A stretch of 64,000 nucleotides of DNA from Acidobacteriota bacterium (lineage in GTDB: Bacteria > Acidobacteriota > Vicinamibacteria > Vicinamibacterales > UBA2999): positions 124,001 through 188,000 of the forward strand of contig CAUJDN010000030.1 of assembly GCA_963169195.1 (NCBI GenBank), written 5' to 3'. The notes below the pieces were generated by a model. That model was given only the letters and a program-made list of their open reading frames with translations. It was not told where the DNA came from and did not search any database. A program made the position numbers and the translations under genes. Position 1 is the first letter of the stretch, and every line of letters begins with the position of its first letter. Shown piece by piece: positions 24,582 to 32,889 of this stretch.

Positions 24582-25217
24582 GTGACCTGCCCCCTCTGCT
24601 CGCGACGACCGGCCAAGCGTGCCTGCCCGGCGCTCGGCCGGCCCATCTGTCCCACGTGCTGCGCCACGAAGCGGCTGGTCGAGATCCGATGCCCGGCCGA
24701 CTGTCCTCACCTGACGAGCGCGCAGAAGCACCCGGCGGCCGTCGTGCGGCGCCAGCAAGAACGGGATCTCACGACGCTCATCGCGTCGATGGGGCGCCGG
24801 CTCACCGAGCCACAGCTCCAGATCTGCTTTCTGCTGTCCAGCCTCATCGTCCGACACCGGCCCGACGGGCCGGTCACCCTGGCCGACGACGACGTCGCCG
24901 ACGCCACCAGTGCCATGGCAGGCACCCTCGAGGCGGCGCGCAGCGGAATCATCGCGGAGATCGCGGGCGCGTCGCCGGTCAGCGAGGGCCTGAGGCGCGA
25001 GCTGGATGCGCTGCTGGCCGAAGTTGGCAAGGGCGCAGGTGCCCGGTTCGCGGGCGACGCCGCGGAGGTGCTGCGCGGCATCGAGCGTGGCGCCCGGCAC
25101 GAGGCGCCCGGCATTGACGAAGGCCCGGACGGCTACCTGGCACTGCTGCGGCGGGTGCTGCCGCCGCCGGCGGCGGAGGAGCCCGCAGCCGAGGCGTCGC
25201 CCATCATTCTCCCGTAG
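24582..25217 (+). CDS. Cys-rich N-terminal motif protein of unknown function
   Basis: The 211-residue protein is not a family I can name functionally. Its first 40 residues carry eight cysteines: TCPLC, RACPA, PICPTCC and RCPADCPHL. These look like one or two zinc sites of treble-clef or knuckle type. The rest is alpha-helical with no recognised motif (about 50-190), and a Pro/Ala-rich tail ends in PIILP. The GTG at 24582 is chosen because the Cys motif begins immediately and an upstream extension would be non-coding spacer. It precedes rpmB by 71 bp. I recall similar CxxCC...CPxDC proteins in other Acidobacteria, annotated as hypothetical. Confidence 0.75.
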   Translation: MTCPLCSRRPAKRACPALGRPICPTCCATKRLVEIRCPADCPHLTSAQKHPAAVVRRQQERDLTTLIASMGRRLTEPQLQICFLLSSLIVRHRPDGPVTLADDDVADATSAMAGTLEAARSGIIAEIAGASPVSEGLRRELDALLAEVGKGAGARFAGDAAEVLRGIERGARHEAPGIDEGPDGYLALLRRVLPPPAAEEPAAEASPIILP

Positions 25218-25231
25218 TCCCGAACGGCGCT

Positions 25232-25261
25232 TTGCCTTGATCCGCGGGTCTGCACTATGAT
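25232..25261 (+). promoter_or_regulatory. Promoter of rpmB-ridA
   Basis: TTGCCT (25232-25237) and TATGAT (25256-25261) are spaced 18 bp apart, a good sigma-70-type match. The predicted leader is about 20 bases and contains AGGAG before the ATG. Confidence 0.65.
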
Positions 25262-25288
25262 TGGAGTTTGTCCCAGGAGTCGTGAACG

Positions 25289-25480
25289 ATGGCTATGCGC
25301 TGTGAAATCTGCGGGAAGGGGCCGGTGGTCGGCCGCCGCGTGTCCCACGCCCACAACGTCCGTCCCCGGCGGTTCGAACCCAACCTGCAGAGCGTCCGGG
25401 CCGTGGTGAACGGCGCGGCGAAGCGGGTGCGCGTCTGCACGCGCTGCATCCGGTCGCGCAAGATCGTCAAGGCCGCCTAG
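25289..25480 (+). CDS. rpmB: 50S ribosomal protein bL28
   Basis: The 63-residue protein matches bL28: CEICGKGPVVGRRVSHAHNVRPRRFEPNLQSVR, then VCTRCIRSRKIVKAA. CxxC pairs at both ends indicate the zinc-binding form. AGGAG stands 9 bases before the ATG. ridA follows after 2 bp. No other ribosomal gene is near, which is normal for rpmB when it is away from rpmG. Confidence 0.96.
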   Translation: MAMRCEICGKGPVVGRRVSHAHNVRPRRFEPNLQSVRAVVNGAAKRVRVCTRCIRSRKIVKAA

Positions 25481-25482
25481 CC

Positions 25483-25863
25483 ATGCGCGAGGTCGTCAGC
25501 TCGCCGGGTGCGCCGGCGGCCATCGGCCCGTACTCCGCTGGCGTCCGGGCCGGGGCGCTGCTCTTCCTGTCGGGATCGATTCCGCTCGACCCGGCGACCG
25601 GGCAGATCGTGCCGGGGGACATTTCAGCCCAGGCGACGCGCGTGATGGAGAACATCAAGGCGCTGCTCGCCGCGGCGGGTGCGGACTTCCGTCACGTCGT
25701 CAAGACGACGGTGTTCCTGGCCGACATGAACGAGTTCGCCGCGATGAACGAGGTCTACGCGACGTACTTCGCAGCCCCGTTTCCCGCCCGATCCACGGTC
25801 CAGGTCGCGCGCCTGCCGCGCGACGTGCGCCTCGAGATCGAAGTCGTCGCCGTCCTGGACTAG
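25483..25863 (+). CDS. ridA: RidA-family reactive intermediate (enamine/imine) deaminase
   Basis: The 126-residue protein has the RidA signatures AIGPYSAGVRAG, LFLSGSIPLDP and RSTVQVARLPRDVRLEIEVVAVLD. The substrate-binding Arg in PARSTVQV is present, so it belongs to the active RidA subfamily. It hydrolyses 2-aminoacrylate and related enamines released by PLP enzymes. It starts 2 bp after rpmB and shares its promoter. Confidence 0.95.
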   Translation: MREVVSSPGAPAAIGPYSAGVRAGALLFLSGSIPLDPATGQIVPGDISAQATRVMENIKALLAAAGADFRHVVKTTVFLADMNEFAAMNEVYATYFAAPFPARSTVQVARLPRDVRLEIEVVAVLD

Positions 25864-25893
25864 GAAGCAACCCCGAGGGCAGGAGGGACGCGC

Positions 25894-28062
25894 TCACCTG
25901 TTCGGCGCGCGCTCGACGTCCAGCACGCCTTGCACACCGCGCAGCGACTTGATCACCTTCTCCAGGTGCTTCATGTCCTTGATCTCCACCGTCATCCCGA
26001 TCGTGGCGTGCGCTGAATCGCCGGTGGTCGCCTCCAGGTTCGTGATGTTGGTGTTGATCTCCGCCACTCGCGCGCTGAGGGCCGCAATCATCCCTTTCCG
26101 GTCTTCGACCGCCATGGTCAGGCGGACGGTGTAGGGCGCCTGGTCGCTGCCCTTGTCCCACTCGACCTCGATCCGGCGCTCGGGATCGAACTGCAGGTTC
26201 ACCACGTTCGGGCAGCTGGCCGAGTGGACCGACACGCCCTTTCCGCGGGTGATGTAGCCGACGATCTTCTCTCCGCGGATCGGATTGCAGCAGCGTGCGC
26301 GAAACACCATCAGCTCGTCGGCGCCGCGGACCTTGATGCGGTCGGCCCCCGCGCTTCCGGGGCTGAGCACGCGCTTGACGGCCGAGACCACCGGGTGCTC
26401 GGCAGGCCTCTCCTTCAGCTGATCCTGTGGCACCAGCTTGTCCAGCACCTGGCGGGCCGAAACCTTGCCGTAGCCAATCTGGGCGAGCAGGTCGTCGGGC
26501 CGCTGGGCACCGAACTCCGAGGCCACGGCGCCCATGCGTTCGCCCTCGAGGAGCTTTGCCGGGTTGAGGTCGTAGCGGCGGGCGTCCTTCTCGAACACCT
26601 TCCGCCCGAGCTCCACGGCCCGCGCCTTCTCCTCTTCCTGGATGAGGTGCTTGATCTTGTTGCGGGCCCGGGACGTCACGACGAAGTTCAGCCAGTCGCG
26701 GCTGGGCTTCGTGGCCGCATTGGTCAACACCTCGACGATGTCTCCGTTCTTCAGCTTGGTGCGGAGCGGCACCATCCGGCCGTTGACGCGCGCGCCCACG
26801 CACTGGTGGCCGACATCGGTGTGGATGGCGTAGGCGAAGTCCACGGGCGTGGCGCCCTTCGGCAGCACCTTCACCTGGCCGCGGGGCGTGAAGATATGCA
26901 CCTCTTCGGGGTAGAGATCGATCTTCAGGTTGGTGAGGAACTCCTGCGGATCCCTGACCTCCTGCTGCCACTCGAGCAGCTGGCGGAGCCACTGGAAGTA
27001 CTGCTCGTCGCGGCCCGCCCCGACACGGCCTTCCTTGTATTTCCAGTGGGCCGCGATGCCCTCCTCGGCACGGCGGTGCATCTCCTCGGTCCGGATCTGG
27101 ACCTCGAAGGCCAGGCCCCTCTCGCTGACGACCGAGGTGTGCAGCGACTGGTAGCCGTTGGGACGCGGCATCGCGATGAAGTCCTTGATGCGCCCCGGTA
27201 CCGGGGACCAGGTCTGGTGAATGATGCCGAGAGCGGCGTAGCAGTCCTTCACCGACGGGGTCACGACGCGCAGGGCGATGAGATCGTAGACCTCGTCGAG
27301 ATCGATCTTCTGCTTCTTCAGTTTCAGCCAGATGCTGTAGAGGCGCTTGATGCGGCCGTCGATGGCGACGACGGGCACCTGTGCCTCGGCCAGCTTGGCG
27401 GAGATGCGGGCCTTGAGCTCCTCGATGCTCTCCTCGGCGGCACGGCGCTTCGCGTCGACGCGCGCCTTCAGCGACTCGTAGGCCACCGGCTCGAGGTACT
27501 TGAAGGACAGCTCCTCGAGCTCGTTCTTGATCTTGGACATGCCCAGCCGGTTGGCGATGGGCGCGTAGATGTCGAGCGTTTCCTGGGCGATGCGGATGCG
27601 CCGGTCCTCGGGCACGTGCTGCAGCGTCCGCATGTTGTGGAGGCGGTCGGCGAGCTTGACGAGGATGACGCGGATGTCATCGACCATCGCCAGCAGCATC
27701 TTCCTGAAGTTCTCGACCTGCCGCTCCTCGCTGGTCGAGAACGGGATGGCGCCAATCTTGGTGACGCCCTCGACGATGTGAGCAACGTCCTCGCCGAACC
27801 GCTCGCGGATCTTCTCGGGCGTCGTCAGGGTGTCCTCGACGACGTCGTGCAGGAGGCCGGCGGCCACGCAGACAGCATCGAGCTTCATGCCGGCCAGGAT
27901 GTCGGCCACCTCCAGAGGGTGGACCAGGTAGGGTTCACCTGAGTGACGGACCTGGCCCTTGTGCTCGAGGGCGGAGAACACGTACGCCCGGCGCAGGAGC
28001 TCCAGGTCGGCATCCGGGCTGTAGCCCCGGACCCGGTCGAGCAAATCCTCGAAGCGAATCAT
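25894..28062 (-). CDS. rsh: Bifunctional (p)ppGpp synthetase/hydrolase
   Basis: The 722-residue RelA/SpoT homologue has an HD hydrolase domain (about 30-180, with LLHDVVEDT intact) and a synthetase domain (about 235-345, with IKRLYSIWLKLKKQ, EVYDLIALRVV and NGYQSLHTSV). TGS (about 385-445), a helical/zinc-finger-like segment (ARCCNPIRGE) and a C-terminal ACT domain (about 650-720) follow. It sets alarmone level in the stringent response. It may act with the DksA-like protein encoded 1.8 kb away. A -10-like TATGAT lies at 28118-28113 on the minus strand. Confidence 0.95.
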   Translation of the reverse strand: MIRFEDLLDRVRGYSPDADLELLRRAYVFSALEHKGQVRHSGEPYLVHPLEVADILAGMKLDAVCVAAGLLHDVVEDTLTTPEKIRERFGEDVAHIVEGVTKIGAIPFSTSEERQVENFRKMLLAMVDDIRVILVKLADRLHNMRTLQHVPEDRRIRIAQETLDIYAPIANRLGMSKIKNELEELSFKYLEPVAYESLKARVDAKRRAAEESIEELKARISAKLAEAQVPVVAIDGRIKRLYSIWLKLKKQKIDLDEVYDLIALRVVTPSVKDCYAALGIIHQTWSPVPGRIKDFIAMPRPNGYQSLHTSVVSERGLAFEVQIRTEEMHRRAEEGIAAHWKYKEGRVGAGRDEQYFQWLRQLLEWQQEVRDPQEFLTNLKIDLYPEEVHIFTPRGQVKVLPKGATPVDFAYAIHTDVGHQCVGARVNGRMVPLRTKLKNGDIVEVLTNAATKPSRDWLNFVVTSRARNKIKHLIQEEEKARAVELGRKVFEKDARRYDLNPAKLLEGERMGAVASEFGAQRPDDLLAQIGYGKVSARQVLDKLVPQDQLKERPAEHPVVSAVKRVLSPGSAGADRIKVRGADELMVFRARCCNPIRGEKIVGYITRGKGVSVHSASCPNVVNLQFDPERRIEVEWDKGSDQAPYTVRLTMAVEDRKGMIAALSARVAEINTNITNLEATTGDSAHATIGMTVEIKDMKHLEKVIKSLRGVQGVLDVERAPNR

Positions 28063-28127
28063 CGCGAGCGGTGTCTAAGGCAGACAGAGGGAAGATCCGC
28101 CTTTCCGGACCCATCATAGGGTCGGGG

Positions 28128-28157
28128 TTGCAGGGGGTCAAGAAACGGGGCTATACT
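28128..28157 (+). promoter_or_regulatory. Promoter of the TPR lipoprotein gene
   Basis: TTGCAG (28128-28133) and TATACT (28152-28157) are 18 bp apart. The leader is about 85 bases and contains a short palindrome AAGCGCTT (about 28194-28201). It is divergent from rsh, whose own -10 lies about 35 bp away on the other strand. Confidence 0.6.
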
Positions 28158-28247
28158 CCCGGTCTTCCCGGCCGAACGGCGTGGACGAATGTAAGCGCTT
28201 GTAACGGCTCGACTTGGGAACCACCACAGCACTGCAGGGGGACGACG

Positions 28248-29219
28248 ATGAGGATTCGGTCAGCGGGAGCGTACTTGGCGCTGGTCGCCGGGATGGGTGT
28301 GGCAATCGCCGGGTGCAGCCAGATTGGCCAGATCAAGGCCATGAAGGCGTTCAAGGACGGCAACAAGCTGTATGCCAGCAACGACTTCCGGGGCGCCGCG
28401 GCCAAGTACGAGGAGGCCGTCGCGGCCGACCCGAACGGCGAGCTCAACTCCTGTGGCAACAGCCCGGGCTGCGTCTACTTCTTCCTGGCAAACTCCTACG
28501 ACAACCTGTATCGGCCGGCCCGCAAGGGCGAGCCGCAGAACGATGCCTACCTCACCAAGGCGGTCGAGTACTACAAGCTGGCGTCCGAGAAGATTGCCGA
28601 CCCGACCTTCAAGACGCGGTCGCTCGAATACCTGGTGGCGGCGTACGGGCCCGACAAGTTGAACGACCCGACGATGGCCGAGCCGATCATTCAGGAGATG
28701 ATCCGCCTCACGCCGGACGAGCCGACCAATTACTTCGCGCTGGCACGCCTCTACCAGGACTCGGGTGAGTACGAGCTCGCCGAGCAGACCTTCCTGAAGG
28801 CGCGCGATGCCCGCCCGAACGACCCGGCCGTCTACCTGCAGCTCGCGAACTTCTACAATACGCAGGGCGACTTCGAGAAGACCATCCAGTACCTCAACGA
28901 GCGCATCAAGATCGAGCCGAACAACCCGGAGGCCCACTACACGGTGGCCACCTACTACTGGGACAAGGCCAACCGCGACTTCCGCCTCACCGACAAGGAA
29001 AAGATCCAGTACGTGATGGACGGTCTCGGGTCGGTGGACAAGGCCATCTCGATCAAGACCGACTACATGGAGGCCATTGCCTACAAGAACCTCCTGCTCC
29101 GCCTCCAGGCCAACCTCGAGAAGGACCCGAAGAAGCAGCAGGCCCTGCTCAAGGAGGCCGACTCGCTCCGCGACAAGGCCACGGAACTCCGCAAGCAGAA
29201 GGCGACCGGCACCGATTAG
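28248..29219 (+). CDS. TPR-repeat lipoprotein
   Basis: The 323-residue protein has an N-terminal lipoprotein signal peptide with lipobox AIAGC (Cys about 22), followed by about six tetratricopeptide repeats: FKDGNKLYASNDFRGAAAKYEEAVAADPN, then a repeat series through IQYLNERIKIEPNNPEAHY. Such proteins scaffold outer-membrane or periplasmic complexes. The ATG at 28248 follows CAGGGGGA; an earlier in-frame ATG would destroy the signal peptide. A strong terminator follows, so it is probably monocistronic. The partner is unknown. Confidence 0.9.
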   Translation: MRIRSAGAYLALVAGMGVAIAGCSQIGQIKAMKAFKDGNKLYASNDFRGAAAKYEEAVAADPNGELNSCGNSPGCVYFFLANSYDNLYRPARKGEPQNDAYLTKAVEYYKLASEKIADPTFKTRSLEYLVAAYGPDKLNDPTMAEPIIQEMIRLTPDEPTNYFALARLYQDSGEYELAEQTFLKARDARPNDPAVYLQLANFYNTQGDFEKTIQYLNERIKIEPNNPEAHYTVATYYWDKANRDFRLTDKEKIQYVMDGLGSVDKAISIKTDYMEAIAYKNLLLRLQANLEKDPKKQQALLKEADSLRDKATELRKQKATGTD

Positions 29220-29261
29220 TCCGGCGGATCTGGTAGACAGACTACATTCTGGCGTTCGACC

Positions 29262-29301
29262 AAATCGGGCCGCTCCGCGCACGCGGGGCGGCCCGATTTT
29301 C
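29262..29301 (+). terminator. Intrinsic terminator after the TPR lipoprotein
   Basis: AAATCGGGCCGC and GCGGCCCGATTT arms enclose an inner CCGC/GCGG stem, followed by TTTTC. This is one of the clearest rho-independent terminators in the window. Confidence 0.85.
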
Positions 29302-29389
29302 TTGCGCAACCCGCGGCGCGCGCACGTCCGTTTTCCTTTACTCTGCCGTAACGAATGGGTGGTACTTTTGGTGGGTTGAGGAAAGGTGA

Positions 29390-32300
29390 ATGAGGACGAC
29401 TATGTCTTTGTCTCTTGGACGATGCCGATACCTGCTGCTCCTGTTGTGCCTGCTCGCCTGGCCCGTACCCACGGCCAGTGCACAGGGTGTCACCACCGGC
29501 TCGTTGACCGGTGTGGTCACCGACTCCCAGATGTCACCTGTCTCGGGCGCCAGCGTGATTGCCATCCACGCACCGTCGGGGACCAACTACGAAGCCACCA
29601 CCCGCGCCGACGGCCGCTTCACCATCCTGGGCGTGCGTGTCGGCGGTCCCTACATCGTGACGGTCGCCTACGTCGGAACCGGGACGGCCTTTGAACCGCA
29701 GACCGTCGAGGACGTGATCGTCAACCTCGGCGTGGCGACTGATGTCGACATCACCGTGAAGGCCATCGCGGTCCAGGAAACGGTCACCGTCGTCGGGCAG
29801 TCGGACGCGGTGTTCAGCTCGAACCGCACCGGCGCCGCGACCGCGGTGGTGCGCGAGCAGATCGCCACGCTGCCGAACCTGAGCAACCGCCTCGAGAACT
29901 TCACGCGCCTGACGCCGCAGGCGAGCGGCCTGTCGGTGGCGGGCCAGGACAGCCGCCTGAACAACATCACCGTGGACGGGTCGTACTTCAACAACTCGTT
30001 CGGCCTGAACAACTCACCGGGGGATCGCACCGGCGTGGCGCCCATTTCGCCGCAGGCCGTGGAGCAGATTCAGGTGAACGTGGCCCCCTACGACGTGCGG
30101 CAGGGCAACTTCGTGGGCGCGGGCATCAACACCGTGACCCGGAGCGGGACCAACCAGTACACCGGCTCGGTGTACCGGCAGTTCCGCAACGAGAACCAGG
30201 TCGGGACCGAGGCGAAGAACCTCAAGGTGAACCCCGGCACGTTCGAGTTCGCGAACACGGGCGGCTGGGTGGGCGGCCCGATCGTGCGGAACAAGGCCTT
30301 CTTCTTCGGCAACATCGAGGACGAGGCGCTGACGCAGCCGGGCACGACCTTCCGGGCCAACGCCGGTGGCGAGCCCGTCGTCGGCGGCACGACCCGCGTG
30401 CTGGCGTCCGACCTGAACGCGGTGAGCCAGTTCATGCAGTCGAACTTCGGCTACGACACCGGTGGGTACGAGGGATACGACTTCGAGGTGCCCGCCCGCC
30501 GCTATCTGGTGAAGGGCGACTACAACGTGAACGCATCGAACAAGATCACGTTCCGCTATCTGCAACTCGACTCGAGCTCCGACATCCTCATGTCCAACTC
30601 GAGCTCGCTCGGCTTCGGCAACCGCCGGACGAGCCAGTTCTCGATGAACTTCGCGAACTCGAACTACAAGCAGCTCGAGGAGATCAAGTCGGGCGTCGGC
30701 GAATGGAACTCGGTGATCGGCAACACCATGTCGAACTCGCTCATCGTCGGCTACACCAGCCAGGACGAGAGCCGCGAGTCGGTGGGCTCGTTCTTCCCGA
30801 TGATCGACATCCTCGGGGGCGACAACACCGGCTACATGTCGCTCGGCTTCGAGCCGTTCACGCCCAACAACGAGCTTCGCTACAAGACCTTCCAGCTGCA
30901 GAACAACTTCACCAAGTTCGCCAGCCGGCACACGCTGACCTTTGGAGGCACGTTCGAGCGCTACCGGTCGGAGAACGTGTTCTTCCCGGGCTCGCAGAGC
31001 GTCTACGTCTACAACTCGCTTGACGACTTCTACGCCGACCTCAACGGCTACATCGCGAACCCGAATCGCACGACGTCGCCAATCACGCTTCGGCGGTTCC
31101 AGGTCCGGTGGAACAACATCCCGGGCCAGGAGAAGCCGCTGCAGCCGCTCGAGGTCACCTACACCGGCGCCTACGCGCAGGATGAATGGAGCGTGTCCGA
31201 CAACCTGAAGGTCACGGCGGGCGTCCGCTTCGACGTGCCCTTCTTCGGCGAGACCGGCTACGAGAACGCCGTGGCGGACGCCCTGACGTTCCGCGACGAG
31301 GGCGGCCAGCCCGTGCAGTACTCGACGGCCAAGCTGCCCGACGCGAACATCCTCTGGTCGCCGCGCCTCGGCTTCAACTGGAATGTGGACCCGGAGCGCC
31401 GAACACAGGTCCGCGGCGGCACCGGCATCTTCACCGGCCGGCCGGCCTACGTGTGGATCTCCAACCAGATCGGCAACACCGGCGTCCTGACCGGCTTCCA
31501 GCAGCTCGACAACACGACGGCGCGGCCGTTCAACCCGAACCCGGACGCCTACAAGGCGGCCAACGTGACGGGCGCTCCGGCGTCGTCGTTCGAGCTGGCG
31601 CTGACCGATCCCGGCTTCAAGTTCCCACAGCTCTGGCGGACCAACATCGCCGTCGATCGGCGGCTGCCGTGGGGGATCACCGGCACCGCCGAATTCCTCT
31701 ACAACCGTGACGTGAATGGCGTGTATTACATCAACGCCAACCTGCCGCAGGCGCAGTCGGCCTTCGCCGGCGCCGACAGCCGGCCGCGCTACACCAACAC
31801 CCGGCTGAACTCGCAGGTGGCCAACGCCGTCGTCCTGAAGAACCAGAACGTCGGCCGGTCGTGGAACATGGCGTTCTCCGCCGCCAGGAACTTCACCGGC
31901 GGCTTCGTGAAGACGGCCTACAGCTACGGCGAGGCCAAGAACACCGTGGACCCGGGCTCGATTGCCTTCGGCTCGTGGAACAACAACCCGCACCCCGGCG
32001 ACCCGAACAATCCCGGCCTGGGCTACGCAGCCGGGTCACCCGGTCACCGGTTCTTCCTGACGGGCTCGTACACCAGGGAGTACTTCGGCTTCGGCGCCAC
32101 GACCGCGTCGTTCTTCTACGAGGCCAGGACCATCGGCAGCGCCAGCTACGTCTTCTCCGGCGACCTGAACAGCGACGGCGGCACGGCGAACGACCTCCTC
32201 TACATCCACCGCGACACCTCGGAGATGAACTTCCAGAGCTTTGCGTCGGGCGGGCGCACGTACACGGCGGCCGAGCAGGCTGCAGCCTGGAACGCGTTCA

Positions 32301-32692
32301 TCGAGCAGGACGACTACCTGCGCGAGCGCCGCGGGCAGTACGCCGAGCGCGGCGCGGTCTTCCTGCCGCTCGTCAAGCGCCTCGACTTCAGCGTGTCGCA
32401 AGAGCTGTTCGCCTCGCTGAAGGGCCGGCGTCACTCGTTCCAGTTCCGGGCCGACTTCATCAACTTCGGCAACCTGCTGAACAAGAACTGGGGCGTGGCC
32501 CAGCGCCTCGTGTCGAACTCGCCGCTGATCGTCCCGACCGCCGCGCAGGGCGGCCCCCGGGATGCACAGGGCCGCGCGCAGTACCGCCTGCGGGTCGTGA
32601 ACAACGAGCTCATGTCCCGGTCCTACGAGCAGACCGCCGATCTGCTCGACGTCTGGCGCATTCAGTTCGGCATTCGCTACACGTTCAACTGA
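29390..32692 (+). CDS. Oar-like TonB-dependent outer-membrane receptor
   Basis: The 1,100-residue protein has a signal peptide (about 1-31), a carboxypeptidase-regulatory-like domain (about 36-125: GSLTGVVTDSQMSPVSGASV) and a plug region (about 130-240: ETVTVVGQSD, RLNNITVDGSYFNNSFG). A large barrel ends in FGIRYTFN, a typical C-terminal beta signal. It should import a large substrate such as a peptide, glycan or chelate, using TonB. A tonB-exbB-exbD-exbD operon lies 2.1 kb downstream. GAGGAAAGG precedes the ATG at 29390. The substrate cannot be inferred. The barrel is rich in Asn and Tyr, as usual. Confidence 0.92.
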   Translation: MRTTMSLSLGRCRYLLLLLCLLAWPVPTASAQGVTTGSLTGVVTDSQMSPVSGASVIAIHAPSGTNYEATTRADGRFTILGVRVGGPYIVTVAYVGTGTAFEPQTVEDVIVNLGVATDVDITVKAIAVQETVTVVGQSDAVFSSNRTGAATAVVREQIATLPNLSNRLENFTRLTPQASGLSVAGQDSRLNNITVDGSYFNNSFGLNNSPGDRTGVAPISPQAVEQIQVNVAPYDVRQGNFVGAGINTVTRSGTNQYTGSVYRQFRNENQVGTEAKNLKVNPGTFEFANTGGWVGGPIVRNKAFFFGNIEDEALTQPGTTFRANAGGEPVVGGTTRVLASDLNAVSQFMQSNFGYDTGGYEGYDFEVPARRYLVKGDYNVNASNKITFRYLQLDSSSDILMSNSSSLGFGNRRTSQFSMNFANSNYKQLEEIKSGVGEWNSVIGNTMSNSLIVGYTSQDESRESVGSFFPMIDILGGDNTGYMSLGFEPFTPNNELRYKTFQLQNNFTKFASRHTLTFGGTFERYRSENVFFPGSQSVYVYNSLDDFYADLNGYIANPNRTTSPITLRRFQVRWNNIPGQEKPLQPLEVTYTGAYAQDEWSVSDNLKVTAGVRFDVPFFGETGYENAVADALTFRDEGGQPVQYSTAKLPDANILWSPRLGFNWNVDPERRTQVRGGTGIFTGRPAYVWISNQIGNTGVLTGFQQLDNTTARPFNPNPDAYKAANVTGAPASSFELALTDPGFKFPQLWRTNIAVDRRLPWGITGTAEFLYNRDVNGVYYINANLPQAQSAFAGADSRPRYTNTRLNSQVANAVVLKNQNVGRSWNMAFSAARNFTGGFVKTAYSYGEAKNTVDPGSIAFGSWNNNPHPGDPNNPGLGYAAGSPGHRFFLTGSYTREYFGFGATTASFFYEARTIGSASYVFSGDLNSDGGTANDLLYIHRDTSEMNFQSFASGGRTYTAAEQAAAWNAFIEQDDYLRERRGQYAERGAVFLPLVKRLDFSVSQELFASLKGRRHSFQFRADFINFGNLLNKNWGVAQRLVSNSPLIVPTAAQGGPRDAQGRAQYRLRVVNNELMSRSYEQTADLLDVWRIQFGIRYTFN

Positions 32693-32708
32693 AGACGCCG
32701 ATTGGGCC

Positions 32709-32735
32709 GCAGATGACGCGGACGGCGCAGATGCA
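32709..32735. repeat. CGCAGATG spacer words
   Basis: CGCAGATGA (32709-32717) and CGCAGATGC (32727-32735) lie after the receptor gene. Their reverse complement, CATCTGCG, is the word repeated inside ileS at 15998. Confidence 0.6.
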
Positions 32736-32780
32736 CGGCCCTCGGACGCCGCCGTAAGGCCCCGGAGGCGGCACTTGGAA

Positions 32781-32812
32781 CGGCCTCGGTCGGAACGCTC
32801 CGGCCGAGGCCG
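32781..32812. terminator. Hairpin after the receptor gene
   Basis: CGGCCTCGG (32781-32789) pairs with CCGAGGCCG (32804-32812), with an inner GGA/TCC. The stem is strong but no U-tract follows. Confidence 0.5.
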
Positions 32813-32820
32813 CTCGTTCG

Positions 32821-32860
32821 CACCCGTTCGCACCCGCCCGCACCCGCCCGCACCCGTACG
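32821..32860. repeat. Four 10-bp CACCCGNNCG tandem units
   Basis: The units are CACCCGTTCG, CACCCGCCCG, CACCCGCCCG and CACCCGTACG with an exact 10-bp period. They lie immediately before a weak -10 (TAGACT at about 32862) and the next start codon. Confidence 0.85.
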
Positions 32861-32889
32861 CTAGACTGCGCGGAGGGAGGTCCCTGTCC

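Noticed and set aside
25365..25385. GGTTCGAACC resembling a tRNA T-loop
   Set aside because: It lies inside rpmB in frame and no acceptor or anticodon arms can be paired around it.
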